The notes under the pieces are model-generated. The model was given only the letters and a program-made list of their open reading frames with translations. It did not search any database and was not told the origin of the DNA. Positions 25,876-34,411 of a stretch of 64,000 nt of DNA are shown piece after piece. Both the position numbers and the translations under genes were made by a program. Origin of the DNA: JBGSQR01 sp964509295. GTDB lineage: Bacteria; Desulfobacterota; Desulfuromonadia; Geobacterales; Pseudopelobacteraceae. The DNA lies in the NCBI GenBank assembly GCA_964509295.1, contig CAZDWS010000001.1, positions 434,001-498,000 of the forward strand. The letters are read 5' to 3'. Each line of letters opens with the position of its first letter. The first letter of the stretch is position 1.

Positions 25876-25908
25876 ATGGGCGGCATCTGGCGATGCTGCC
25901 CATTTTTT
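25876..25908 (+). terminator. terminator of the sahR-ahcY operon
   Basis: ATGGGCGGCATC / GATGCTGCCCAT stem with a 3-nt loop and T6. Confidence 0.93.
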
Positions 25909-25993
25909 ATTGGTGCGCTTGACAAGCTCCATAATATGCGGTTTGCTGATACTGACTCTGTAATATAATCGAATGGCCGGCGAGGATTGAAAT

Positions 25994-26620
25994 ATGAAAA
26001 AATCGCTAAAGATAAGGTGTTATATATTTATGATAGGGTTCACGCTAATGCAGATAATGTCCTGTACTTCAGTCCCCAAGCTGTCACCTGTCCCTGCCAG
26101 CGGTGTTATACTGGCCTTTGGTGACAGTCTGACATACGGCACCGGAGCTGCTGCAGAGCAGAGTTACCCGGCAAAGTTGGAAAAATTGATCGGCAGGAGG
26201 GTCGTAAATTCCGGCGTGCCGGGTGAGATAACTGCAGAAGGGCTGGAACGCTTTGCCGGGGTAATTGAAAAGGAAAGACCGACCCTGGTGATTCTCTGCC
26301 ATGGTGGAAATGATCTGCTGCGGCAGATGGATCAGCGTCAGACTACCGAAAACCTGCGCAAAATGGTCAAGTTAGCCAGGGAAAGTGGTGCGTCGGTTGT
26401 CATGATTGCAGTGCCTGCTTTGGGTTTGTCACTGACGCCCCCTCCCTTTTATGCTGAAATTGCAAAAGAAGCGGCAGTTCCGATTGAGCTGAAGGCGCTG
26501 GGAAATATATTGGGCAAGGCTTCACTCAAGTCCGATTACATACATCCAAATCCCGCCGGATATGGACAGTTGGCAGAGTCAGTGGCAGAGCTGTTGAAGA
26601 AAAGCGGAGCCATTCAGTAG
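25994..26620 (+). CDS. SGNH/GDSL-type esterase lipoprotein (TesA-like)
   Basis: 208 aa. Lipobox before Cys24 (MQIMSC), so it is membrane-anchored on the periplasmic side. Catalytic Ser45 in AFGDSLTYG (block I), the oxyanion Gly/Asn in HGGNDLL (block III) and the Asp/His pair in DYIHPNPAGY (block V). The family hydrolyses acyl esters such as lysophospholipids or arylesters. AGGA lies upstream of the start. A single gene, convergent with the cheR-mcp-cheW operon. Confidence 0.86.
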   Translation: MKKSLKIRCYIFMIGFTLMQIMSCTSVPKLSPVPASGVILAFGDSLTYGTGAAAEQSYPAKLEKLIGRRVVNSGVPGEITAEGLERFAGVIEKERPTLVILCHGGNDLLRQMDQRQTTENLRKMVKLARESGASVVMIAVPALGLSLTPPPFYAEIAKEAAVPIELKALGNILGKASLKSDYIHPNPAGYGQLAESVAELLKKSGAIQ

Positions 26621-26653
26621 CAGGAATTTATATTGATCAGGTTGAGAGAAATA

Positions 26654-27079
26654 TCAATTGTTAATGGTTTCAGACGCCCTGGCAGCCAGTCTGGACGGGT
26701 CTAGCAGAGTGACTTTGCTGCCCGACACCAGGAAGCTGCCGCAGGACATTCCATCCTCTTTAACAACCATTCCTGTTATTTCACTATCCGGCACAATCCT
26801 GATGACCTGATCAACTAAAAAGCCGAGAGACGCCAGGCGGTTATCCAGTACGATCAGTTTTTCAGGCTGCTCACAATCTTTAATACCCATAAAGGCAGGT
26901 AGATTTATTACCGCAACAATGACGCCATGAAAATTCATTGCTCCTGGATAATAAGCAGGTGCTGCGGGGATCGGCCAGACAACCGGAGGCTCTGAAACCT
27001 CTGCTACCTGTGCCAGGTCGAAAGCGTATTGTTCGCCACGCATGGTAAATATAAGGAATCTGCGCTCAGAGCCATTCAT
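26654..27079 (-). CDS. cheW: CheW-like chemotaxis adaptor
   Basis: 141 aa single CheW domain that should link the receptor encoded just upstream to a CheA kinase. It has the family pattern FLIFTMRGEQYAFDL, AMNFHGVIVAVINL and the LGFLVDQVIRI strand. It overlaps the receptor gene by 4 bp. Last gene of a cheR-mcp-cheW unit; no cheA or cheB is present, so this set must feed a kinase encoded elsewhere. Confidence 0.88.
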   Translation of the reverse strand: MNGSERRFLIFTMRGEQYAFDLAQVAEVSEPPVVWPIPAAPAYYPGAMNFHGVIVAVINLPAFMGIKDCEQPEKLIVLDNRLASLGFLVDQVIRIVPDSEITGMVVKEDGMSCGSFLVSGSKVTLLDPSRLAARASETINN

Positions 27080-28356
27080 GATGACTTTGTCTCTTCTCTA
27101 GGCAGCAGGAAGTTTTCAACAACTACCATCAGTGCTTCGGCCAAAGTTGCCAGTTCTTTTGTGGCCAGAGCCATATCCTGCATGGCGGCCAATTGTTCCT
27201 CCGTGGCTGCAGATACCTGTTCAGTGGCCGCCGCATTGTCATCAGCAACTTTAGCAATTTCATCAATAGCTTTGACCATTTTGTTGGATCCATCCAGCTG
27301 CATTTGCGACAGATCAGCAATGCTGTTGGCTTTACGCTCAGTCTCCTGAACGGTCTTGAGAATCTCCTGAAAAGCGGATGCGGTAATATCAATATTCATT
27401 TTTCCATCAATAATGGTGCGTGAGCTTTCCAGGATAGCGGAGTGAACAAGGCGACTTTCGTCTCTAAGATCATCAATCATTTCATTGATATCGGCAGCCG
27501 ATGTGGATGATCCGTCTGCCAGTTTACGGACTTCATCAGCCACCACAGCAAAACCTTTTCCATATTCACCGGCACGGGCCGCTTCAATTGAGGCATTCAG
27601 CGCCAGCAGGTTAGTCTGTCTGGCCACATCCCCGATAAAAATGGCAATTTTGCCTATTTTCTGAAGTTTGCTGTTGAAACTATCAAACTGCCGACTGATC
27701 TGTTCCTGACGATCAAAAAATATCTTCATGCGTTCCAGAGAATCGGTTGCCAGGGTGCTGCCGTTTTGTGCTGTCAGGCTCGTCTCGCGGGCGGTTCTGG
27801 CGGTCTCTCTTGCACGGGTTGCAACCAGTTCAATGGAAATGGCCATTTCACGGATGCTTTTCGAACTTTTTTCGACCATTTCGGCTTGTGTCTCTGCGCC
27901 TTGTGAAATTTGCTCGATGGCTTGGGCGACCTCTTCATTTGAGGCATTGATTTCCATGGCATTTGAATTGATTTCTCGAGCCGAGTCGGTCAACTGTGTC
28001 GAGGTTCTTTTAATATGTCCCACAAGGTCGCGAAGGCTTTGGAGCGTCTGATTAAGGAGCTCTGCCAGTTGATGGGTCTCGTCAGGAATGCGCGAAGGTG
28101 CAATTGTAACGTCAGTAGTCAGATCACCACAGCTGATCGCCTCTGCCGCTTCAGTAAGCTTGCCGATATTTGCCGTGAAAGTCCTGGAAAACGCCCAGCC
28201 CAGAATCAGACCGACAGTCAGGGCAACCGCATAGCTAAGCAGAGAACTGATTTCTGCAGAATAACCGAGCTGCCCGACCAGATTAGGGCAGAAGGCTACC
28301 ACCGCCACTACGAAGATGAAGCCGATGATGAATTTATGTCCTATGGGAATGTGCAT
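27076..28356 (-). CDS. methyl-accepting chemotaxis protein without periplasmic sensor domain
   Basis: 426 aa. Two hydrophobic helices (about 9-28 and 38-57) are separated by about 10 residues, so nothing can be sensed by a periplasmic domain. A HAMP domain (58-110) and the signalling coiled coil follow, with the tip DVARQTNLLALNASIEAARAG. GGAGG lies 7 nt before the ATG. It overlaps cheW by 4 bp and follows cheR by 51 bp. The input could be membrane state, HAMP-linked or delivered by a partner. Confidence 0.9.
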   Translation of the reverse strand: MHIPIGHKFIIGFIFVVAVVAFCPNLVGQLGYSAEISSLLSYAVALTVGLILGWAFSRTFTANIGKLTEAAEAISCGDLTTDVTIAPSRIPDETHQLAELLNQTLQSLRDLVGHIKRTSTQLTDSAREINSNAMEINASNEEVAQAIEQISQGAETQAEMVEKSSKSIREMAISIELVATRARETARTARETSLTAQNGSTLATDSLERMKIFFDRQEQISRQFDSFNSKLQKIGKIAIFIGDVARQTNLLALNASIEAARAGEYGKGFAVVADEVRKLADGSSTSAADINEMIDDLRDESRLVHSAILESSRTIIDGKMNIDITASAFQEILKTVQETERKANSIADLSQMQLDGSNKMVKAIDEIAKVADDNAAATEQVSAATEEQLAAMQDMALATKELATLAEALMVVVENFLLPREETKSS

Positions 28357-28407
28357 GCCAAACCTCCGAATGCTTACATTTACTATTAACCTTCGAATAT
28401 ATTTAAA

Positions 28408-29232
28408 TTAGCAGAGTTTTCTGTATATCCGTTCAACCCTGCAGATTGGTTCAAACCTATTGCGCAGGGCACCCACCATGGTTTCTGATTTACCCAGAAC
28501 AAGCACTCCGCCGACTGCCAGCAGGTCAGCAATATGGTTTAAAATCATTTCCTGAGCCGGGCGAGTAAAATAAATCAATGTATTTCTGCATAAAATAAGA
28601 TCAGCCATATTCAGCTGCAGGTTTGCTGTAATATCTGATTTCAAAAAGGAAACCATTCGGCTAACTTCAGGTACAAGATTGAATACGGAGCCACTCTGTT
28701 TAAAATATTTCAGCCGGAGTTCCACTGGAACGTTTTTGAGTTTATCTTCAGTGAACTCGCTCAATTCTGCTGCAAGAATAGTGTGGCTGTCCACGTCGAT
28801 GGCAACGATGCTTGTTTCAAGCTGTTGCAATTGACTGGTAAAATTTTCTTTTAATAAAATTGCCAGGCTATATGGCTCTTCACCACCTGCACACCCAAGG
28901 CTGTAAATCTGTACTGATTTCCTTTCTCTACTCAGGGCGGTTGCAAAGACAGCCGGAAGCACTTGTTCTTTTAATTTATCGAACATGGATGGGTTGCGAA
29001 AAAACTGACTGACGTGAATTGTCAGCGTTTTTAGCAAAAGATCCAGTTCCGGCCCGTTTTGTTGTAGAAGGCTACAATATTCTGTTGCATCGGGGCTATT
29101 TGTGATGCGTATTCTCACTGCAATACGTCGCTTTATACAATCGCTTTTGCGGCTGCATATATCCATATTGCGGAATGTTTTAATTGTTGCGCCTATTTCA
29201 GCCAGTTCCTGATCTGTTATTTCTGTTGGCAT
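28408..29232 (-). CDS. cheR: chemotaxis protein methyltransferase CheR
   Basis: 274 aa enzyme that methylates glutamates on chemoreceptors with SAM. N-terminal helical domain (about 1-75), then the methyltransferase fold with YSLGCAGGEEPYSLA and LILCRNTLIYF, and the VGKSE motif near the end. It is the first gene of the cheR-mcp-cheW unit, whose receptor is the probable substrate. No TPR extension. Confidence 0.92.
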   Translation of the reverse strand: MPTEITDQELAEIGATIKTFRNMDICSRKSDCIKRRIAVRIRITNSPDATEYCSLLQQNGPELDLLLKTLTIHVSQFFRNPSMFDKLKEQVLPAVFATALSRERKSVQIYSLGCAGGEEPYSLAILLKENFTSQLQQLETSIVAIDVDSHTILAAELSEFTEDKLKNVPVELRLKYFKQSGSVFNLVPEVSRMVSFLKSDITANLQLNMADLILCRNTLIYFTRPAQEMILNHIADLLAVGGVLVLGKSETMVGALRNRFEPICRVERIYRKLC

Positions 29233-29471
29233 AGCGCGATATCAACCCGAAAATAGTGTTAAAATATATAAAATTACGTAATACTTTTGTAAATCTGAAT
29301 GAAATAAATCTATCATGAAGTTGTTGGTGGTGCAATCGACTATCCGCTAATTATACTTTATGAATAAATGCTGTGGCAGGCCATTTGCAAGTAGTAATTT
29401 TTATGCAGTGTGAAAGCCATAGGAATATGGCAAAAAGCTGTACTCCCGGTTAGTACGAGGTTTGGGCGATC

Positions 29472-30272
29472 ATGAATAGTACTGCAAAAAATGCAGAGTT
29501 TGATCATAATACGTCACTGTTGCTTCAGAAAGTTCTGATGGCAGGCAAGGAAGAGCTTTTTCAAATTATGCAGGAACAGGCCGGAGAAGTTTTGTTGGCA
29601 GCCTTGCGCAACCCGGCGCTGGATGAAAATCATCTGCTTGCTCTGTTAAAAAGACGTGGTTTGCCGGAAGAGCTTTTTACCACATTTTATGCAGGAAAAC
29701 GTTTGCTGGAAAGTTACAAAGTCAAAGTAGCCGTGGTCTGTCACCCGGATAATCCGCCGCATGTTGCCCAGACCCTGCTCTCCCAATTATATATCTTCGA
29801 CCTGGCCAAGATTTCTTCCATGCCGGCCACCAGCGCCGACTTACGATTGGCCGCCGAACGCTATATAATCAAGATGCTTCCTACTCAACCTCTGGGGAAC
29901 AAACTGGCCTTGGCCAGGCGGGGAACATCGGCAGTTGTGGAAGCGCTCCTGCGTGAGGGGATACCTTCTGTAGTTGAAGCCTGCCTGGAAAATCCGCATC
30001 TTAAAGAAGGTGCGGTGCACCAGTTTATAGCATCATATCAATCGTCTGCAGAAACCATTTCCATGGTGGCTCGCAGCGCCCGCTGGAAAGGACGACCAAA
30101 TATCCGACTGGTCATCTTAAAAAATCCCAGAACACCAACTATCTGGTTTACTACACTTTTACCCGGTATTCCAACCCAGGCGATCAGAGAATTGCTTTCT
30201 GTATCACGACTGACGGTGGCTCAGAAGGAAGTACTGCGTCAGGCATTAAACAGCAAGGGGTCGCACAGTTGA
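29472..30272 (+). CDS. unknown helical-repeat protein
   Basis: 266 aa, predicted almost entirely helical, with recurring units such as LLAALRNPALDENHLLALL and EACLENPHLKEGAVHQFI about 150 residues apart, suggesting HEAT- or leucine-rich-variant-like repeats. No catalytic motif. It overlaps the next gene (TTGA), so the two are co-translated. Just upstream are two small hairpins (GCCATA..TATGGC at about 29415-29430 and GTACT..AGTAC at about 29440-29456), the second next to the GAGG ribosome site. Function unknown. Confidence 0.65.
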   Translation: MNSTAKNAEFDHNTSLLLQKVLMAGKEELFQIMQEQAGEVLLAALRNPALDENHLLALLKRRGLPEELFTTFYAGKRLLESYKVKVAVVCHPDNPPHVAQTLLSQLYIFDLAKISSMPATSADLRLAAERYIIKMLPTQPLGNKLALARRGTSAVVEALLREGIPSVVEACLENPHLKEGAVHQFIASYQSSAETISMVARSARWKGRPNIRLVILKNPRTPTIWFTTLLPGIPTQAIRELLSVSRLTVAQKEVLRQALNSKGSHS

Positions 30273-31153
30273 ATTTTTTAAATGTATATCTATTGGTCGT
30301 GATGATTTGCTTCTGCTCTGCGTCTTCTTTTGCCGAATCTTATGCCGTTGCCAAAATTGCAGCGCCTGTGCTTAATTCCCCGGAGCCTGGAAAAGTTTTT
30401 GGTGGTCGGGACGGCAAGACATTGAAGGTCGATAGTTGCGGCCAGGTGCGGGAAATGGAGTTCATCGCCCTGCCTGGTACGGTTTTTAAGGTTTTAGGTA
30501 ACTCCGGTAGCGGTAAAAATCCTGTCTATCGGGTTGAAACAGATGAGTATCCTGCAGCAGTAGGAATCTCTCTCTATGTAGACGGCCGTTTTCTGGAACA
30601 GTATTCTGATCTGCCGCAGTCCCGCAAAAGGTCACTTCCAACAAAACAGGAAATTGTTGTCCGGATGAAAGCTGCCAGCGGCATGCCGTATGTCTGGGGA
30701 GGCAATGTCAGGCAGGGAGTTTCTGAGCTGATTAATTTTTACTATCAGGGGAAATTCCAGGGAAAAGATGAAAAGCGCTTGTCGCTGGCAGGGCTGGACT
30801 GCTCCGGCCTGCTCTATGAAACTTCAAACGGCTGGACGCCGCGCAATACCTCCGCCTTGATCAGGTTCGGAGATGGTGTGCCAGTCGCCGGAAAAAACCT
30901 CATGCAGATAGTGGCATTGCTTGAACCGCTGGATCTGATTGTCTGGAACGGTCATGTGTTGATTGTGCTGGACAGGCAAGCTGTTATTGAAAGCAGATTG
31001 GAATGCGGCAAACCGGGAAATGGCGGTGTAATTATTTCGCCGCTGCAACAGAGGCTGGCCGGCATCATGAAGACACGCCAGCCGGCCAATGAATGGCCGG
31101 CTGGCGGTAAAAAGAAGGATCTGTTTGTGGTCAGAAGGTGGTATCCGAACTGA
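30269..31153 (+). CDS. exported NlpC/P60-type peptidase
   Basis: 294 aa if the TTG at 30269 is used; it overlaps the previous stop codon and follows AAGGGG. This start is preferred because it gives a complete signal peptide (cleavage near SSFA-ES at about 22). A linker or SH3-like region (about 30-120) precedes the NlpC/P60 domain. The nucleophile is the Cys in AGLDCSGLLYE and the histidine in NGHVLIVLD. The family cuts peptidoglycan peptides. An insert of about 30 residues lies between YVWGGNVRQG and the cysteine. It probably acts in cell-wall turnover. Confidence 0.82.
   Translation: MNFLNVYLLVVMICFCSASSFAESYAVAKIAAPVLNSPEPGKVFGGRDGKTLKVDSCGQVREMEFIALPGTVFKVLGNSGSGKNPVYRVETDEYPAAVGISLYVDGRFLEQYSDLPQSRKRSLPTKQEIVVRMKAASGMPYVWGGNVRQGVSELINFYYQGKFQGKDEKRLSLAGLDCSGLLYETSNGWTPRNTSALIRFGDGVPVAGKNLMQIVALLEPLDLIVWNGHVLIVLDRQAVIESRLECGKPGNGGVIISPLQQRLAGIMKTRQPANEWPAGGKKKDLFVVRRWYPN
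31076..31106. repeat. perfect GC-rich inverted repeat inside the NlpC/P60 gene
   Basis: CGCCAGCCGGCCA (31076-31088) and TGGCCGGCTGGCG (31094-31106) are exact complements with a 5-nt loop. It lies about 50 bp before the stop codon and codes for a short Pro/Ala/Gly stretch. An RNA hairpin here would be very stable. Confidence 0.85.
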
Positions 31154-31161
31154 TAATTCGG

Positions 31162-31638
31162 TTAATCAGGCTTATAGGGGCTGATTGCTGTAATATAAAC
31201 TGTCAGGTCGCCATTCGGACGCCTGATCAGTACCTCATCATCAAGTCGTTTACCCAGCAGCGCCTGCCCCACTGGTGAATCAATGCTTATTTTGCCAACC
31301 TTGACATCAAATTCATCCGGCCCGACCAACTGGTAGCAATACTCCCCTCCATTCATATCTTCATAGGAGACCCAGCAACCAAAACTGATCGCCCTTGGAT
31401 TGGCAGGCAATGATGCGACTTTCAGTACTTTTAGTCTGCCGCCCAGATGCTTCAGTCGACTATCAATTTCACGCAACCGTTTCTTGCCGTAGATATATTC
31501 GGCATTTTCCGAGCGGTCACCCTCTTCCGCTGCAGCTGTAACTCCCTTGACTATTTTGGGCCGCTCGACCCGCCAGAGATAGTCAAATTCTTCTTCCAGT
31601 ACTTTTATGCCTGCAGCTGTAATCAGGTTGGTTTTCAT
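31162..31638 (-). CDS. greB: transcription elongation factor GreB
   Basis: 158 aa. It binds the secondary channel of RNA polymerase and stimulates cleavage of backtracked RNA. The N-terminal coiled coil with acidic tip residues (EEGDRSENAEY) and the C-terminal FKBP-like domain (SPVGQALLGKRLDDEV) are intact. YIYGKKRLREID is the GreB-type sequence after the tip. Convergent with the NlpC gene, only 8 bp apart. Confidence 0.93.
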   Translation of the reverse strand: MKTNLITAAGIKVLEEEFDYLWRVERPKIVKGVTAAAEEGDRSENAEYIYGKKRLREIDSRLKHLGGRLKVLKVASLPANPRAISFGCWVSYEDMNGGEYCYQLVGPDEFDVKVGKISIDSPVGQALLGKRLDDEVLIRRPNGDLTVYITAISPYKPD

Positions 31639-31674
31639 GGACTTCCTTTGTATTTATGCCGGCAGATACTGATA

Positions 31675-31950
31675 TTAATACACAGTGTCATGGTCGCCCA
31701 CGTTCACAGGTATTATTTCCTGGTCGCTAATCAGAAACTCTAGAGTAATACGATAAGAGAGGTTGATGGAAACTGAATGCAGACCGGAGAGTTTTCCTGA
31801 CATCGAATGCAGGCGCAATGATGGATGGAAGGGGTTGGCCTCCAGTAGTTGCAGGGTTTTCAGGTACTGTTTTTCAAGTTCCGGATGGCGTTTTAAAAAA
31901 CGGAGCGCACGTTTGTCGTACTGTTCGGTAAAAACGAGAGACCAGCTCAT
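31675..31950 (-). CDS. RelE/YafQ-type toxin
   Basis: 91 aa. RelE-superfamily mRNA-interferase fold: the FTEQYDKRALRFLKRHPELEK helix, RLHSMSGKLSGLHSVSI and YRITLEF strands and the C-terminal VGDHDTVY motif. The family cleaves mRNA at the ribosome. Its start codon shares one base with the stop codon of the antitoxin gene (TGATG), typical for type II modules. Confidence 0.85.
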   Translation of the reverse strand: MSWSLVFTEQYDKRALRFLKRHPELEKQYLKTLQLLEANPFHPSLRLHSMSGKLSGLHSVSINLSYRITLEFLISDQEIIPVNVGDHDTVY

Positions 31951-32207
31951 CAGGCGACAGTCTTCAGGCGGGTTAGATGGGCTTCAGCGCTCTGCTTGAC
32001 AAAGCGTCCTTCGGTAAGGTCCTTACGGGTCTGTGCAAGGGCTGATTCAAGCTCGCACTCTCTCAAATAATGATATTGCTCCATATCCATGACAACGAAC
32101 CGTTCCTTGCCGCGAACCGAAATAACCGCTTCCGGTTGTTTGGCAAGCAGGGCCTCAATGGCGGAAATACCCTTAGTTTTCAATTCATTTGCGGATATAT
32201 ATGGCAT
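31950..32207 (-). CDS. Phd/YefM-like antitoxin
   Basis: 85 aa from the ATG at 32207, which has a GGGAG site 6 nt upstream. N-terminal Phd-type DNA-binding part (ISANELKTKGISAIEALLAKQ, AVISVRGKERFVVMDMEQY) and an acidic/helical C terminus that would wrap the toxin. Directly upstream of the toxin gene. Two copies of a 15-bp sequence covering and preceding the start codon are probably its operator. Confidence 0.85.
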   Translation of the reverse strand: MPYISANELKTKGISAIEALLAKQPEAVISVRGKERFVVMDMEQYHYLRECELESALAQTRKDLTEGRFVKQSAEAHLTRLKTVA

Positions 32208-32244
32208 AGCTAATCTCCCCGTGTTGATTATGGCATAGTTAATC
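32201..32244 (-). promoter_or_regulatory. direct-repeat operator of the RelE-type module
   Basis: ATGGCATAGCTAATC (32201-32215) and ATGGCATAGTTAATC (32230-32244) differ by one base and are 29 bp apart. The first covers the antitoxin start codon, so bound antitoxin could block both transcription and translation start. Confidence 0.6.
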
Positions 32245-32321
32245 ATACTGTTGAGAGTGCTGTCAAGCATGTTGTAGGCAGTATTGAAAAGCGGAGAACC
32301 GAACTGATATTGAAAGTAATA

Positions 32322-32353
32322 GAAAAATGGGGAGTCTCATCTTGAGGCTCCCC
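32322..32353 (-). terminator. terminator of argC
   Basis: GGGGAGCCTC / GAGACTCCCC hairpin followed by T5 on the minus strand, 30 bp past argC. Confidence 0.88.
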
Positions 32354-32382
32354 AGGCAATTTTGTCTATTCAGTGTTTCTGG

Positions 32383-33423
32383 CTACGGAAACAGCGCCAG
32401 CCCTTCCAGTCCCATGGTTTCAGGAAACCCGCAGACAATATTCATATTCTGGACAGCCTGGCCGGATGCACCTTTGACCAGATTGTCGATGGCTGACACA
32501 ACTATGATCCGGCCGGTACGCTTGTCCAAAACCGGGGCGATGTCGCAGAAGTTTGATCCGCGCACAAAGGCGGTTGAAGGCAGATTGCCCTGAGGCAGAA
32601 CACGCACGAACGGCTCACCCTTGTAGAATTCCTGATACAGTTTATGCAGCTGATCACTCGTCAAATCTTTCAATGGCGAGGCGTAGACTGTTGAAAGGAT
32701 GCCGCGATCCATGGGGACAAGGTGCGGAGTAAAGGTCACTTTCAGTTCCTCTCCGGCAAGCAGTGACAGTTCCTGCTCGATTTCAGGTGTATGCCTATGA
32801 ACACCGCCGACACCATAGGCCTTGAAGCCTTCGTTGACTTCGCAGTAGAGTGAATCCACCTTGGCTGAACGACCGGCGCCGGTAACGCCGGAAGCGGAAT
32901 CGGCGATAATATTCTGCGGGTCAATCAGGCCTTTTTTCAAAAGCGGTGCCAGCGCCAGAATAATGCTGGTCGGGTAGCACCCTGGATTGGCCAACAGCTT
33001 GGCACCCTTGATTTTGTTCCTTCTGATCTCAGGCAGACCGTAGACCGCTTTCTTCAGCAATGCGGGGTTCATGTGCGGTTCATACCATTCACCGTAAACA
33101 GCCGGATCGGTCAGGCGGTAATCTGCTGAAAGGTCGATGACCTGCTTGGCCAGCTTGAGGAAGGTCGGCACAACTTCCATGGCGGCTTTATGCGGTAGGG
33201 CGGTAAAGATTATATCTGATTTTTCTGCCACCCTGACCGGTTCCAGATTTTCCAGAACCAGATCGCAACGCCCCCGCAGTGTGGGAAAAACCTCTGAAAT
33301 ACGTTTTCCGGCGCTTTGCTCGGATGTAACACAGGAAACAACAACCTCCGGGTGGCAGTGCAGCAGTCTGATCAGTTCCAGCCCGGTGTAACCGCTGGCT
33401 CCTACAATGGCAACTTTTAACAT
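32383..33423 (-). CDS. argC: N-acetyl-gamma-glutamyl-phosphate reductase
   Basis: 346 aa NADPH-dependent enzyme, third step of arginine synthesis. NADP-binding GASGYTGLELIRLL at the N terminus, catalytic Cys in NPGCYPTS at about 150, and conserved HRHTPEIEQEL and PHLVPMDRGIL motifs. Full length. No other arginine genes in the window. It is transcribed alone, ending in a strong terminator. Confidence 0.96.
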   Translation of the reverse strand: MLKVAIVGASGYTGLELIRLLHCHPEVVVSCVTSEQSAGKRISEVFPTLRGRCDLVLENLEPVRVAEKSDIIFTALPHKAAMEVVPTFLKLAKQVIDLSADYRLTDPAVYGEWYEPHMNPALLKKAVYGLPEIRRNKIKGAKLLANPGCYPTSIILALAPLLKKGLIDPQNIIADSASGVTGAGRSAKVDSLYCEVNEGFKAYGVGGVHRHTPEIEQELSLLAGEELKVTFTPHLVPMDRGILSTVYASPLKDLTSDQLHKLYQEFYKGEPFVRVLPQGNLPSTAFVRGSNFCDIAPVLDKRTGRIIVVSAIDNLVKGASGQAVQNMNIVCGFPETMGLEGLALFP

Positions 33424-33513
33424 ATTTAAAACCTCACTTGAAAATTTTAAGTTTCAAGACTACGAAAAATGACACCTTATGGCAAGTTGTTTAGTCTGCC
33501 TTGCTGATTTGTA

Positions 33514-34299
33514 TTATTGCACATGATCATGGTCAAAGATGTGTTTCTGGCAATAACAGCTCTGCTGTTTGCACTGGGGACAATAACGAAAGTCCTCCTG
33601 TGGATGGCTCTTGTCGTCAATGCCACATACCTTGCAGCGGTGCAACGCCTCTTCCTTGCTTCGGGGCAGATTGCTGACCTGTCGCTCCATTTTTCTTTTG
33701 CCGTATTTCAGGTTGGTGATGATGTCTCGGGCAAAAAAGAGCAAAAAGTTGATAATCGATGCCAATACCATCAGCCTTACTGACATGCTGCCGAATAGAA
33801 TATTGTAACCGTAGCCAAGCCAGGTAATCAAGGCCAACCACCAGATTCTGACCGGTAGAATAAAAAACAGCATGATTTCAAAATCAGGAAACAGGAAGGC
33901 AAAGGCCAGAAACACCGAGCCACCGATATAGCTGTTGCTCATGGGAGAATATGGAACCAGAAAAGCAACGGCCACTGTCATTAAATATGCTATCAGCAGG
34001 AAGAGATTGTAGCGGAAATCGCCCCAATGCTGTTCCAGTGCAGAACCCATCATGTAAAAGAGATACCAGGCAAACAGGACAAATAGCGGGCTGGTCATGG
34101 GTGGCGAAAACAGGAAAGTCAACAAGCGCCAGTATTCGCCGGCCAGAACTCTGTCGGCAATCAGCACTATATCGCCAGGTCCGGCCTTGCCCGTAAGTGC
34201 CATCAGGAAGAAAAAGGTCTGTCCTGCAATTAAAATAACGGTCAGATTGGGCAGAGCTAAAAAACCGAGTTTTCTTTCAAGTTTATCAAGCAGATTCAT
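33514..34299 (-). CDS. rhomboid-like multi-pass membrane protein with C-terminal zinc ribbon
   Basis: 261 aa. Five to six membrane helices (about 16-35, 60-82, 95-115, 120-140, 150-190) in a rhomboid/derlin-like layout including a GSALEQHWGDFRYN segment. No catalytic GxSG serine motif and no clear His partner, so it is probably an inactive member. Residues from about 225 carry Cys/His pairs (CKVCG, CPQC, CYC, HIFDHDH) of a zinc ribbon. The role is unknown. Confidence 0.7.
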   Translation of the reverse strand: MNLLDKLERKLGFLALPNLTVILIAGQTFFFLMALTGKAGPGDIVLIADRVLAGEYWRLLTFLFSPPMTSPLFVLFAWYLFYMMGSALEQHWGDFRYNLFLLIAYLMTVAVAFLVPYSPMSNSYIGGSVFLAFAFLFPDFEIMLFFILPVRIWWLALITWLGYGYNILFGSMSVRLMVLASIINFLLFFARDIITNLKYGKRKMERQVSNLPRSKEEALHRCKVCGIDDKSHPQEDFRYCPQCKQQSCYCQKHIFDHDHVQ

Positions 34300-34411
34300 T
34301 CAAAAAACCTCACGTACGGAAGTATTTATCAGGCAAACGTCATCATATCAGGGAATCTGTAATATGACTGTACAAAATTCAGAGGTTTAACAGGGCTCAG
34401 CAACTAAAAAG

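Noticed and set aside
29400..29471. Further GEMM-type riboswitch before the helical-repeat gene
   Set aside because: The GTGAAAGCC and GCAAAAAGC segments resemble aptamer pieces, but the conserved GGGACGnAAAGCC core and P3 stem are missing; only two small hairpins remain.
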